Assembly: GCF_039537665.1 (NCBI RefSeq)
Contig: NZ_BAABAY010000001.1
Location: forward strand, 372,001-436,000
Length of the DNA stretch: 64,000 nt
Reading direction: 5' to 3'
Source of the DNA: Gaetbulibacter_A aestuarii
GTDB lineage: Bacteria > Bacteroidota > Bacteroidia > Flavobacteriales > Flavobacteriaceae
The notes beneath the pieces were generated by a model, which was given only the letters and a program-made list of their open reading frames with translations, was not told the origin of the DNA and did not search any database. Both the position numbers and the translations under genes were made by a program. Of this stretch, positions 26,380-34,422 are shown piece by piece (the first letter of the stretch is position 1; every line of letters begins with the position of its first letter).

Positions 26380-27612
26380 TTATTCTTCGAACTCTTCTCT
26401 TAGAATTCGAATTACATCTAATATGGTTTCTTCTTCTAAATCTGTTCTTTTAACCAAATCTTCAACCTCTTGCTCTAAAATACTTTTTGCGGTATCCAAT
26501 CCGGCTTTGCTAAATTCTGCAATGATCCAATCTTCGATTTCATCGGAGAATTCTTTAAGTTCAACATCTTCCTCTGCACCTTCTCTGAAGACATCGATCT
26601 CATATCCTGTTAACTGACCGGCCAAACGAATGTTGTGACCACCTCTACCGATAGCTTTACTCACTTCCTCCGGTTTTAAAATCACCTCAGCGCGTTTATT
26701 TTCTTCATCAAGTTTGAGAGACGTTACACGTGCAGGACTTAAAGCTCTTGTTATATACAGTTGCAGGTTGTTGGTGTAATTGATAACATCGATATTCTCA
26801 TTGCCTAACTCACGAACAATACCGTGAATTCTGGAACCTTTCATACCAACACATGCTCCAACAGGATCGATTCTATCATCATAAGAATCCACAGCTACCT
26901 TCGCTTTTTCCCCGGGGATACGCACCACATTTTTAATGGTTATCAAGCCATCAAATACTTCCGGGATTTCCTGTTCGAATAATTTTTCAAGGAATACCGG
27001 GGAGCTTCGCGACATAATAATGGTAGGTTTTGCTCCTTTAAGTTCAACACTTTCAATGATCCCGCGTACATTATCGCCTTTTCTAAAAAAGTCCGACGGT
27101 ATTTGCTTGTCTTTTGGTAAAATGATCTCATTACCTTCATCATCCAGTAAAATCACTGCACGATGACGAATATGATGAACCTCGGCAGTGTAAATCTCAC
27201 CAATAAGGTCTTTAAATTGTTTATAGATTATGGTGTTATCGTGCTCGTGAATCTTGGCAATCAGATTTTGACGTAATGCCAGAATAGCACGTCTTCCAAG
27301 GTCAATCAATTTAACCTCTTCGGATACATCTTCACCTACCTCAAAGTCGGGTTCAATTTTTCGAGCTTCGGATAATGAGATTTCCTGATTTGGATCTTCT
27401 ACATCACCATCAGCAACCACCACACGGTTTCTCCAAATCTCTAAATCACCTTTATCAGGATTCACAATAATATCAAAATTATCGTCATCTCCAAATTTCT
27501 TCTTTAATGCACTTCTGAAAACATCTTCCAGAATAGCCATCAAGGTTACTCTATCAATGAGCTTATCATCTTTGAATTCTGAAAAAGATTCAATTAACGC
27601 AACATTTTCCAT
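26380..27612 (-). CDS. nusA: Transcription termination/antitermination factor NusA
   Basis: RNA polymerase-binding factor that modulates pausing, termination and antitermination. The 410 residues contain the N-terminal polymerase-binding domain (about 1-125; ALIESFSEFKDDKLIDRVTL), an S1 RNA-binding domain (EIYTAEVHHIRHRAVILLDD), and two KH domains (VGACVGMKGSRIHGIVRELG and EVSKAIGRGGHNIRLAGQLT). The C-terminal acidic repeats of E. coli NusA are absent; only a short acidic tail remains. It lies 12 bases after rimP. Because NusA acts on terminators, the hairpin in the leader of this same operon (28097-28122) is of interest. Confidence 0.96.
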   Translation of the reverse strand: MENVALIESFSEFKDDKLIDRVTLMAILEDVFRSALKKKFGDDDNFDIIVNPDKGDLEIWRNRVVVADGDVEDPNQEISLSEARKIEPDFEVGEDVSEEVKLIDLGRRAILALRQNLIAKIHEHDNTIIYKQFKDLIGEIYTAEVHHIRHRAVILLDDEGNEIILPKDKQIPSDFFRKGDNVRGIIESVELKGAKPTIIMSRSSPVFLEKLFEQEIPEVFDGLITIKNVVRIPGEKAKVAVDSYDDRIDPVGACVGMKGSRIHGIVRELGNENIDVINYTNNLQLYITRALSPARVTSLKLDEENKRAEVILKPEEVSKAIGRGGHNIRLAGQLTGYEIDVFREGAEEDVELKEFSDEIEDWIIAEFSKAGLDTAKSILEQEVEDLVKRTDLEEETILDVIRILREEFEE

Positions 27613-27624
27613 AACTCTTTTAAA

Positions 27625-28086
27625 TTAAAATTTTATCATAACTTTTGCTTCTACAATATGGTCGTAAGCGATATCCGCTTGTTTTATTACGGTTACTTTG
27701 CCTTTGCCAACGGGTTTGGGCTCTCTAACTTTCCATTCCAGCTGAATGCCATCGTCATCTACCTTAACTAAGGTGCCTTTTGTGGTTTCGGTTGCTGTTT
27801 TTACCTTTAACTCTCTACCAATATTTTTTTTATACTGGCGTTTTTGAACTAAAGGGGCTGTAGCACCTGCCGACATAACTTCCAGAGAAAAATCTTCCTC
27901 CTCTCGGTCTAAATGATGTTCAATAGCACGGCTAATAAATATACAATCATCAACTAACACCCCTTTGTCACCATCTATGGTTACTTTTATTTTATTGTCA
28001 TTACTTATCGAAAAGTCGATAAGAAACAAATCGGGGCGCTCTTCTAATCCCTTGTTCAGCAAGTCTTTAACTTTACTTTCTATCAT
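27625..28086 (-). CDS. rimP: Ribosome maturation factor RimP
   Basis: Assists 30S subunit maturation. The 153-residue length and two-domain layout are normal: the N-terminal alpha/beta domain with LFLIDFSISNDNKIKVTIDG and DDCIFISRAIEHHLDREEED, the LEVMSAGATAPLVQKRQYKK junction (usually EVSSPG in proteobacteria) and the C-terminal Sm-like domain (GRELKVKTATETTKGTLVKV, QLEWKVREPKPVGKG). ATG start at 28084-28086. First gene of the rimP-nusA-infB operon. Confidence 0.95.
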   Translation of the reverse strand: MIESKVKDLLNKGLEERPDLFLIDFSISNDNKIKVTIDGDKGVLVDDCIFISRAIEHHLDREEEDFSLEVMSAGATAPLVQKRQYKKNIGRELKVKTATETTKGTLVKVDDDGIQLEWKVREPKPVGKGKVTVIKQADIAYDHIVEAKVMIKF

Positions 28087-28096
28087 TTTTTAGTAT

Positions 28097-28122
28097 AAAA
28101 AGAGGGGACTTTCCGTCCCCTC
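28097..28122 (-). promoter_or_regulatory. Terminator-like hairpin in the rimP-nusA-infB leader (candidate attenuator)
   Basis: Perfect eight-base GC-rich stem (gaggggac at 28102-28109, gtcccctc at 28115-28122) with a five-base loop. On the minus strand it is followed at once by five Ts (plus 28097-28101) and then, ten bases later, the rimP ATG. No plus-strand gene ends here, so it is not needed as an ordinary gene-end terminator. Its place between promoter and first gene suggests premature termination control. Confidence 0.55.
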
Positions 28123-28151
28123 AATTTCTTTTTTTCGCCGTTTCAACGGTG

Positions 28152-28159
28152 CAAATATA
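28152..28159 (-). promoter_or_regulatory. Putative promoter -7 element for rimP-nusA-infB
   Basis: Minus strand reads TATATTTG, an exact TAnnTTTG. A TTG at plus 28185-28187 is at 25 bases, longer than the usual spacing. Transcription from here would give a leader of about 60 bases that includes the hairpin at 28102-28122. Confidence 0.45.
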
Positions 28160-28197
28160 ACATTTTTTAATGGATATATAAGCACAAAAACCAAATA

Positions 28198-28231
28198 AAA
28201 CGCCTGATTCTGATGAGCTTAAAAGGCGTTT
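28198..28231. other. Weak inverted repeat between the tRNA-Gln terminator and the rimP promoter
   Basis: aaacgcct (28198-28205) and aggcgttt (28224-28231) form a perfect eight-base stem with an 18-base loop and T-rich flanks on both strands. It could be a backup terminator beyond tRNA-Gln; the long loop makes this uncertain. Confidence 0.3.
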
Positions 28232-28307
28232 AATTTTTAAGGGTTTTTTAATCGTAACTATTGTAGGATGATTACCAAAACGCTGCATCTTAAATAGCAC
28301 GAAAATA

Positions 28308-28335
28308 AAAGCCTTTACACGAGGGTAAAGGCTTT
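28308..28335 (-). terminator. Intrinsic terminator of tRNA-Gln
   Basis: aaagcctttac (28308-28318) pairs perfectly with gtaaaggcttt (28325-28335) across a six-base loop, starting ten bases beyond the 3' end of the tRNA on the minus strand and followed there by a T-rich run (TTTTATTTTC). Confidence 0.75.
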
Positions 28336-28345
28336 CGCTTTTTTG

Positions 28346-28418
28346 TTGGCCTACTAGGGCTCGAACCTAGACTCTTCTGGACCAAAACCAGACGTGTTGC
28401 CAGTTACACCATAGGCCA
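28346..28418 (-). tRNA. tRNA-Gln (anticodon TTG)
   Basis: On the minus strand a 73-base cloverleaf: acceptor strands TGGCCTA and TAGGCCA pair fully, discriminator A at 28346; anticodon stem TCTGG/CCAGA encloses TTTTGGT, giving anticodon TTG (reads CAA, Gln); T-arm CTAGG-TTCGAGC-CCTAG is standard. The 3' CCA is not encoded. It has its own promoter and terminator. Confidence 0.97.
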
Positions 28419-28435
28419 TTGTGTAATTGAGGGTG

Positions 28436-28465
28436 CAAATTTAATACAAAGTTTTTTTTTCACAA
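28436..28465 (-). promoter_or_regulatory. Promoter of tRNA-Gln
   Basis: Minus-strand TTG (plus 28463-28465), 19 bases, TAAATTTG (plus 28436-28443): a full match to the Bacteroidetes primary-sigma promoter, 17 bases before the mature tRNA 5' end. Confidence 0.75.
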
Positions 28466-28570
28466 GTATTTTTTCGAAAAATAATCTACAAAACCTTAAC
28501 GTTTACTTAAAAAAACTTGCTGTACCATATTTATTGTTAAATTCGCCAAAGCAAACAAACTCCAAGATAA

Positions 28571-31500
28571 ATGACAGATTTTAATTTTAAAAAATGGAAT
28601 ACCCTTTTAGGGTGGTTCGCTTTTTTAATTGCTTTAATTACATTTGCCTCAACAGTAGAACCTACGGTAAGTTTCTGGGACGCCGGAGAGTACATATTAA
28701 CCTCCTCTAAACTTCAGGTAGGTCATCCTCCCGGAGCACCACTTTTCCAAATGATGGGAGCCTTTTTCTCCATTTTTGCTTTTGGTAATCAACAGCTCAT
28801 TGGCTTATTTTTAAATTTACAGAGTGCGTTTGCCAGTGCCTTTGCTATCATGTTTATGTTTTGGGCCATTACCATGCTTCTGACTAAAATTTCAGGAGAT
28901 CCTGCAAAAATATCGAAATCAAAAGCCATAGCTATTTTAGGTAGTGCGCTGGTGGGAAGTTTGGCTTTTACCTTTACCGATTCATTTTGGTTCAATGCCG
29001 TAGAAACGGAGGTTTATGCCATGGCAACCCTGATCATGTCTGTATTGTTCTATCTGGGTTTACGCTGGGAAAGAGACATGGACCATCCCCGGGGAAATAA
29101 ATGGATCATTCTTATTTCGTTTATAATCGGTTTGTCGTTTGGGGTTCACTTCATGGGTTTACTAACCATCCCGGTTATCGGACTTATCTATTTCTTTAAA
29201 AATTACAAAACGGTCACGGTAAAGAATTTCATCATTGCAAATGTGGTTGCAGTTGGTATTTTGTTGTTTGTTTTCAAATTATTAGCGCCTAACCTTCTAG
29301 CCATTTTCAGTGATTTCGAAATATTTTTTGTGAATACTGTTGGGCTACCTTTCAACTCTGGTTCCATTATTGCCGGCATCGTATTAGTATCTTTAATTGT
29401 TTTCGGTTTACGCTATACCCGCAAAAAAAATTACGTGCATTTAAATACAGGAATCCTGTGTATAACCTTTATCATAATAGGGTTTTCAACCTGGTTAATG
29501 CTTCCTATTCGGGCAAATGCCGGTACGGTTATTAATGAAAACGACCCCTCAAGTGCCCGTGAACTTTTGGCATATTATAATTTGGAACAGTATCCTAAAA
29601 CGTATTTGTTTTACGGACCACAGTTTACCGATCAGTACGCCTATTTGGATGAAGATAATCCCTATGTGGATGAAGAGCCAAAATATGAAAAGGATGAGGC
29701 TGCCGGAAAATACGTCATCGTGAATGATTACAAAAATGCCAAACAAAATTTCAACCATAAACAAGCTTCCTATTTTCCTCGCATGTGGAGCCCAGAACAC
29801 GCTGCCAATTATATGATGTACTCCGGGTTCCTGGATTTTAAACTGAAGCCGGAATATCAAATGCAAAATGATCTTCGAAAAGTTGTTTCCGACTTCAAAA
29901 ATAGCGTTGCCAAAGGCCAGGTTGATTATGAAGATTACAATAGTTTCCTGAATCGATTTAAAAGTTACATAGATATAGAAAAGCCCTCCATGGCCAGTAA
30001 CTTGAAATACCTTTTTGAATACCAGTTAGGATACATGTACTGGCGTTATTTTATGTGGAATTTTTCAGGACGACAGGACGATATTCAGGGAAAAATGGAT
30101 GAACATGGTAATTGGATCACGGGCATCAATGTTATCGATAAATGGCATCTTGGCTATTCTCAAAAGAATCTGCCGAGCGACATGAAAAATAATAAGGCAC
30201 GAAACACCTATTATTTGTTGCCTTTAATATTGGGGCTTATCGGTTTCTTTTTCGTTTTCAATAATGACAAAAAATTATTCTGGGTGATGCTGGTATTTTT
30301 CCTATTCACCGGTGTGGCCATCCAGGTGTACACCAATGTCCGACCCTTTGAACCTCGAGAGCGGGATTACTCCGTAGTGGGCTCCTTTTATGTATTCGCA
30401 TTATGGATCGGTTTCGGTGCTTTTGCGTTATACGAAGCGCTAAAAAAATACATTCCCAAAAAACTGGCAGGACCCGCAATAACAGTGGTATGTTTAATTT
30501 TAGTTCCGGGAATTTTGGCTGCCAATAACTGGGATGATCACGATCGATCTGATAAATACACGGCTCGGGCTATGGCGAAAATGTACCTGGATTCCTGTGC
30601 CAAGGATGCCATCCTGTTCACTATTGGAGACAACGATACTTTTGCCCTTTGGTATGCTCAGGAAATTGAAGGCTACCGTACCGATGTGAGAATCGTGAAT
30701 ACGAGCTTGTTCCAAACAGCCTGGTATATCGATCAAATGAAACGTAAAGCTTACGATAGTGACCCTGTTCCTTCACAACTAGAACATAAAGACTATAAAT
30801 ATGGTACCAATGAATATGTAGCGGTTGAAGATCTGGTAAAAGACACATTGGATGTAAAACAATTTTTAAATTTTATTACCAGCGACAACCCAAAAACGCG
30901 TTATAAATATGTTCTGGAGCAACAAGGCGTAGATATTTCTCAGGTACGTCAGCAAGACCAGGATATGCGCTACATGCCAACACCTTATTTAAGGATTCCG
31001 GTGAATAAACAAAACGCCCTAAAATCAGGTATTGTAAAACAAAAAGATGCCGACAAGATCGTAGACGATATTGTTATTAAAGTGAAAGGTAATGCCCTTT
31101 ATAAAAATCGTTTGGCGATGTTGGATATTGTTGCGAACAACGATTGGAAACGCCCCATTTATTTTACAGGCGGTAGCTTTGGTGACGACGATTATCTATG
31201 GATGAAAGACTATCTGCAACTCGATGGATTGTGCTATAAATTAGTGCCTATCAAAACCAAAGTAGATCCCGATAATCCGTTTGATATGGGTCGTGTGGAT
31301 ACTGATCTGATGTATGATAAAGTGATCCACTGGGATTGGGGAAATAGTGGTGAAGATATTTATCACGATCCTGAAACCCGTAAAAATGGAATCACCTTTA
31401 GAAGTGATCTTGCTCGCTTGATCGAACAATTGATTAAAGAGAACAAATTGAAGAAAGCAGAAAAAGTAGCCGATATCGCGATGAAAAATATGCCTGTAGA

Positions 31501-31894
31501 TTACTTTGGTTATTACACCCTTTTGGAACCCTATATTGATGCCTATTATCAAGTTGGCGCTAAGGATAAGGCCCAGGCTTTATTTAAAAAATTAGCAACG
31601 AAATATCAGGAAAATCTCAAATATTATAGTACCCTGACCATCGAAAATCAGGATCGGTTATTTGAGGATATATATACCAACATTCAACGCTATAAAGGTT
31701 TACTCGATGTGTTAACAAAACACGATGAAGCTTTCGCTGAAAAAGAAGGTGAGGTCTTCAATAATTACCTGAAATTATTCAAACATTTTTACGGTGGTAG
31801 CAGTGAGCAAGATGAATATCAAGCACCTGATAAAGACATGGAACAAAATCAGCAGGCGATGGACAGCGAGGTACCCCCCACGCCAATAAACTGA
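28571..31894 (+). CDS. GT117-family (DUF2723) multi-pass glycosyltransferase with C-terminal TPR-like region
   Basis: A 1107-residue integral membrane protein of the DUF2723 family, now grouped as glycosyltransferase family 117 and related to protein O-mannosyltransferases of the GT-C fold. In the Bacteroidetes such enzymes are candidates for periplasmic O-glycosylation. The first acidic loop carries TVSFWDAGEYILTSSKLQVG, with the acidic pair after the first helix typical of GT-C active sites, then GHPPGAPLFQMMG. About ten helices follow to residue ~360, with another set near 540-660 (YYLLPLILGLIGFFFVF, SVVGSFYVFALWIGFGAFAL). The large soluble C-terminal part ends in helical repeats (KKAEKVADIAMKNMPVDYFG) and an acidic/Gln-rich tail. 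A TTG-N18-TAAATTCG promoter-like pair lies at 28517-28545. The next gene starts three bases after its stop. Confidence 0.9.
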   Translation: MTDFNFKKWNTLLGWFAFLIALITFASTVEPTVSFWDAGEYILTSSKLQVGHPPGAPLFQMMGAFFSIFAFGNQQLIGLFLNLQSAFASAFAIMFMFWAITMLLTKISGDPAKISKSKAIAILGSALVGSLAFTFTDSFWFNAVETEVYAMATLIMSVLFYLGLRWERDMDHPRGNKWIILISFIIGLSFGVHFMGLLTIPVIGLIYFFKNYKTVTVKNFIIANVVAVGILLFVFKLLAPNLLAIFSDFEIFFVNTVGLPFNSGSIIAGIVLVSLIVFGLRYTRKKNYVHLNTGILCITFIIIGFSTWLMLPIRANAGTVINENDPSSARELLAYYNLEQYPKTYLFYGPQFTDQYAYLDEDNPYVDEEPKYEKDEAAGKYVIVNDYKNAKQNFNHKQASYFPRMWSPEHAANYMMYSGFLDFKLKPEYQMQNDLRKVVSDFKNSVAKGQVDYEDYNSFLNRFKSYIDIEKPSMASNLKYLFEYQLGYMYWRYFMWNFSGRQDDIQGKMDEHGNWITGINVIDKWHLGYSQKNLPSDMKNNKARNTYYLLPLILGLIGFFFVFNNDKKLFWVMLVFFLFTGVAIQVYTNVRPFEPRERDYSVVGSFYVFALWIGFGAFALYEALKKYIPKKLAGPAITVVCLILVPGILAANNWDDHDRSDKYTARAMAKMYLDSCAKDAILFTIGDNDTFALWYAQEIEGYRTDVRIVNTSLFQTAWYIDQMKRKAYDSDPVPSQLEHKDYKYGTNEYVAVEDLVKDTLDVKQFLNFITSDNPKTRYKYVLEQQGVDISQVRQQDQDMRYMPTPYLRIPVNKQNALKSGIVKQKDADKIVDDIVIKVKGNALYKNRLAMLDIVANNDWKRPIYFTGGSFGDDDYLWMKDYLQLDGLCYKLVPIKTKVDPDNPFDMGRVDTDLMYDKVIHWDWGNSGEDIYHDPETRKNGITFRSDLARLIEQLIKENKLKKAEKVADIAMKNMPVDYFGYYTLLEPYIDAYYQVGAKDKAQALFKKLATKYQENLKYYSTLTIENQDRLFEDIYTNIQRYKGLLDVLTKHDEAFAEKEGEVFNNYLKLFKHFYGGSSEQDEYQAPDKDMEQNQQAMDSEVPPTPIN

Positions 31895-31897
31895 CGC

Positions 31898-32554
31898 ATG
31901 ACCTTTGCACCTGTAAAAACACCGGCAGTAGCCAAAAAGATGTTCCCGAACTATGTTTGGGACATCCCAACTACTGAAAAGGTGTTGTACCTTACTTTTG
32001 ATGATGGCCCCACACCGGATATTACTGATTGGACACTCGAAACTTTAGCCGCTTTTGATGCTAAAGCTACCTTTTTTTGTATCGGTAAGAATATCGAAAA
32101 TCATCCGGATATTTTTAAACAGGTCATCGCTGCAGGTCATAGCATCGGCAATCATACACAGAACCATATCAAAGGCTGGAAAACCAAGTCAAAGTCTTAT
32201 TTGGATAATGTTGCTGAAGCCCAAAAGCACATTGAAGCCTACTACAATCAAGAACATTCTAGTGGGAAATTGTTTAGGCCGCCTTACGGACAGATCTCAC
32301 CGGTGCAAGGCAAACAACTCATCCGCCTGGATTATAATATCATTATGTGGGATGTTGTGTCCTACGATTGGGACAAAACCATAACTCCGGAAACCTGCCT
32401 TAACCGGGTTACTTCCAAAGGAACTAATGGCAGTATTATTGTTTTTCACGACAGCGTTAAAGCACAAAAAAATTTGCAATACGCCTTGCCGCGAACTCTG
32501 GAATATTTTTCAGAGAAAGGCTATCGCTTTGCTCCGATTCAATTAAAAAAGTAG
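31898..32554 (+). CDS. Polysaccharide deacetylase family protein (NodB-like, CE4)
   Basis: A 218-residue metal-dependent N-deacetylase of the NodB homology fold with every catalytic motif present: TFDDGP (general base Asp and metal Asp, about residue 29), HTQNH (metal His pair), RPPYG, DVVSYDW and IIVFHDS (catalytic His). The substrate could be peptidoglycan or another N-acetylated glycan. There is no clear signal peptide (MTFAPVKTPAVAKKMFPNYV), so it may act in the cytoplasm or be exported some other way. It is separated by three bases from the GT117 gene, implying translational coupling and possibly a shared glycan pathway. It converges with the following gene with only nine bases between stops and no visible terminator. 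Confidence 0.93.
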   Translation: MTFAPVKTPAVAKKMFPNYVWDIPTTEKVLYLTFDDGPTPDITDWTLETLAAFDAKATFFCIGKNIENHPDIFKQVIAAGHSIGNHTQNHIKGWKTKSKSYLDNVAEAQKHIEAYYNQEHSSGKLFRPPYGQISPVQGKQLIRLDYNIIMWDVVSYDWDKTITPETCLNRVTSKGTNGSIIVFHDSVKAQKNLQYALPRTLEYFSEKGYRFAPIQLKK

Positions 32555-32563
32555 CTGTATAAT

Positions 32564-32860
32564 TTACACGTAGTTTTGAATGATCCCAATCAGGGTGTTA
32601 GCATCTTGTTCGCCACTCTGACGCCATTTCATTTCACCATCTTTGTAAATTATTAATGTGGGTAAGGTTTTAACACGCAAAGCTTCGGCCAGTTCTTGAT
32701 TTTTTTCTACATCAATCTTAATCACCTTCGCTTTATCTCCAAGAGCTGCAGCAACATCTCGTAGTACGGCGTGCATGGAAGCAGACTGTTCGTTCCACTC
32801 TGTAAAAAAGTCCAGTAAAACCGGAATTTCTACATCAATAAGTTCCCCAAATTTTGACAT
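32564..32860 (-). CDS. Thioredoxin-fold protein lacking the active-site cysteines
   Basis: A 98-residue protein that aligns along its whole length with thioredoxin: LLDFFTEWNEQSASMHAVLR in the active-site strand/helix, KVIKIDVEKNQELAEALRVK, the cis-proline stretch TLPTLIIYKDGEMKWRQSGE. Where thioredoxins have WCGPC this one has WNEQS, and there is no Cys anywhere in the protein, so it cannot perform dithiol exchange. A binding or chaperone role is more likely than redox activity. No signal peptide, so cytoplasmic. ATG start, with a strong promoter just upstream. Confidence 0.88.
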   Translation of the reverse strand: MSKFGELIDVEIPVLLDFFTEWNEQSASMHAVLRDVAAALGDKAKVIKIDVEKNQELAEALRVKTLPTLIIYKDGEMKWRQSGEQDANTLIGIIQNYV

Positions 32861-32891
32861 ATAATAAAGGTTTAAGTCAACTTCTATATTA

Positions 32892-32922
32892 CAAACCTAG
32901 TTTATTTAGGCCTGTAAACCAA
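32892..32922 (-). promoter_or_regulatory. Promoter of the thioredoxin-fold gene
   Basis: Minus-strand TTG (plus 32920-32922), 20 bases, TAGGTTTG (plus 32892-32899): a full match to the Bacteroidetes consensus, about 31 bases before the ATG at 32860. Confidence 0.7.
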
Positions 32923-33024
32923 CGGGTTACATTGGTCAGGGTTTAATTAATAATTATAAATATAAGCAAATTAGCTATAACCGCAACATACTTACATTAT
33001 TATGGCGTTTATTTCATGCTTTAG

Positions 33025-34254
33025 TTAAGCCGACTTCGTTCCTTTTTTCAGCTCAATAACTGTAATTTCAGGCCAGATTCCTACACGTCCGGGATAACCC
33101 AAATAGCCAAAACCGCGATTCACATTAATGTATCTTCCGTTCACTTCATAAACACCTGCCCAATATTTATAGCGCCATTTAATAGGACTCCATTTTACCC
33201 AACCCGGAATTTCAATTCCAAATTGCATGCCATGTGTATGTCCACTTAATGTTAGGTGATAATGATCCGGATCCTGGATTACTTTTTGCTCCCAATGCGA
33301 TGGATCGTGACTCATTAATATCTTAAAATCATCTTTGTTAATCTTTTCTGTAGCTTTCTTCAAATCACCGGCTTTTTTAAACCCTCCGGCACCCCAGTTC
33401 TCAACACCTACTAAAGCAATTCGGTCGCCATTACGTTCAATATAACGACTGTCGTTATTAAGCATTTCAAAGCCCATTTCTTTTTGAAGCGCTTTCAGAT
33501 TCTCAAGATTTTTCTCTTTATCTTCGGTAGAATCCCAATCTACATAATCCCCGTAATCATGATTTCCCAAAACAGAATACACACCGTCCGGAGCTTTTAA
33601 AGTGCCAAATAAGGATTTCCAAGGTAGCATTTCCTCATATTTATTATTAACCAGATCTCCGGTAAACAAGATGATATCCGAGGCCTGTTCTTTTATAAGA
33701 TCTACACCATATTTGATCTTTTCATGATTATCAAAACTTCCGGAATGAATATCACTGATCTGAGTGATCTTATACCCATCAAAACCTTCCGGCAAATCAT
33801 CAAAGGTCAGCGTATATTTTAAAACCTTGTAATTATATTTTCCTTTATACATTCCATACAACAAGGCTGTAAATGGCACGGCGGCTAATCCAATAGCAAT
33901 TGTGCTCACAAATTTGCGTCGTGATGGCATATAAAAACTTTCTTTACTTGTAGCCACCCGATCATACAGACCAAGTACCAAACGCATAATATCTTCACCC
34001 AGAAGAATAGGAATAACAACCAGGTTAAACACAATGAATGTAATTAGAAACCCGAAGGCATAACTTTTTGCAGGTGTTAGAACACGACCTTCAGACGAGG
34101 ACAGGAATTGATATAAAAAATTACCGAGTATAATTATGGCTACACCAAAGAAGACATAATAGATCCAGTTATGTTTTGTTAATGTTTTTACAGCCTGGAA
34201 TCCATAAAAAGAAATGAAGCTGTAAAAAGCTATAAAGATAATCCAACGAAGCAT
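33025..34254 (-). CDS. Membrane-anchored calcineurin-like metallophosphoesterase
   Basis: About 409 residues. The N-terminal 150 residues contain four hydrophobic segments (MLRWIIFIAFYSFISFYGFQ, WIYYVFFGVAIIILGNFLYQ, YAFGFLITFIVFNLVVIPIL and FVSTIAIGLAAVPFTALLYG); the rest is a metallophosphoesterase domain with all metal motifs: ISDIHSGSFDN, FTGDLVNN, VLGNHDYGDY, ILMSHDPSHW and LSGHTHGMQFG. This resembles YkuE/YaeI-type phosphodiesterases that act on membrane or envelope substrates. The frame runs up to a TTG at 34287, but the ATG at 34252-34254 begins directly with a membrane helix and lies 14 bases beyond a promoter -7 box, so it is preferred. Substrate unknown. Confidence 0.92.
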   Translation of the reverse strand: MLRWIIFIAFYSFISFYGFQAVKTLTKHNWIYYVFFGVAIIILGNFLYQFLSSSEGRVLTPAKSYAFGFLITFIVFNLVVIPILLGEDIMRLVLGLYDRVATSKESFYMPSRRKFVSTIAIGLAAVPFTALLYGMYKGKYNYKVLKYTLTFDDLPEGFDGYKITQISDIHSGSFDNHEKIKYGVDLIKEQASDIILFTGDLVNNKYEEMLPWKSLFGTLKAPDGVYSVLGNHDYGDYVDWDSTEDKEKNLENLKALQKEMGFEMLNNDSRYIERNGDRIALVGVENWGAGGFKKAGDLKKATEKINKDDFKILMSHDPSHWEQKVIQDPDHYHLTLSGHTHGMQFGIEIPGWVKWSPIKWRYKYWAGVYEVNGRYINVNRGFGYLGYPGRVGIWPEITVIELKKGTKSA

Positions 34255-34268
34255 AGGGCTTTTTTTTG

Positions 34269-34302
34269 CAAAGATAAGGGTAATCAAACTTAATAATTAC
34301 AA
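34269..34302 (-). promoter_or_regulatory. Putative promoter of the metallophosphoesterase gene
   Basis: Minus-strand TATCTTTG (plus 34269-34276) is an exact TAnnTTTG; a TTG at plus 34300-34302 is 23 bases upstream, slightly long. Its position argues against the upstream TTG start codon at 34287, which would lie inside the promoter. Confidence 0.5.
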
Positions 34303-34392
34303 TGCGTTTTTTATTTAACTAATTGTTAAGGTTTTAAAATCTTTTTACAGAAATGAAAATTGAGGAGCCTTAGTTTTAATCATAAGTTTTCG

Positions 34393-34400
34393 TAGTTTTG
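34393..34400 (+). promoter_or_regulatory. Putative promoter -7 element for polA
   Basis: TAGTTTTG matches TAnnTTTG and lies 22 bases before the polA ATG. No clear -33 TTG was found at 19-21 bases. Confidence 0.4.
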
Positions 34401-34422
34401 GTTTTCTATCAAAACAGAACAA

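Noticed and set aside
28102..28122. Reading the rimP leader hairpin as an ordinary terminator of a plus-strand gene
   Set aside because: No plus-strand gene ends upstream of it; everything from 23660 to 28086 is on the minus strand.
34255..34287. Longer metallophosphoesterase starting at TTG 34287
   Set aside because: The extra codons overlap a promoter -7 box, and the ATG at 34254 begins directly with the first membrane helix.
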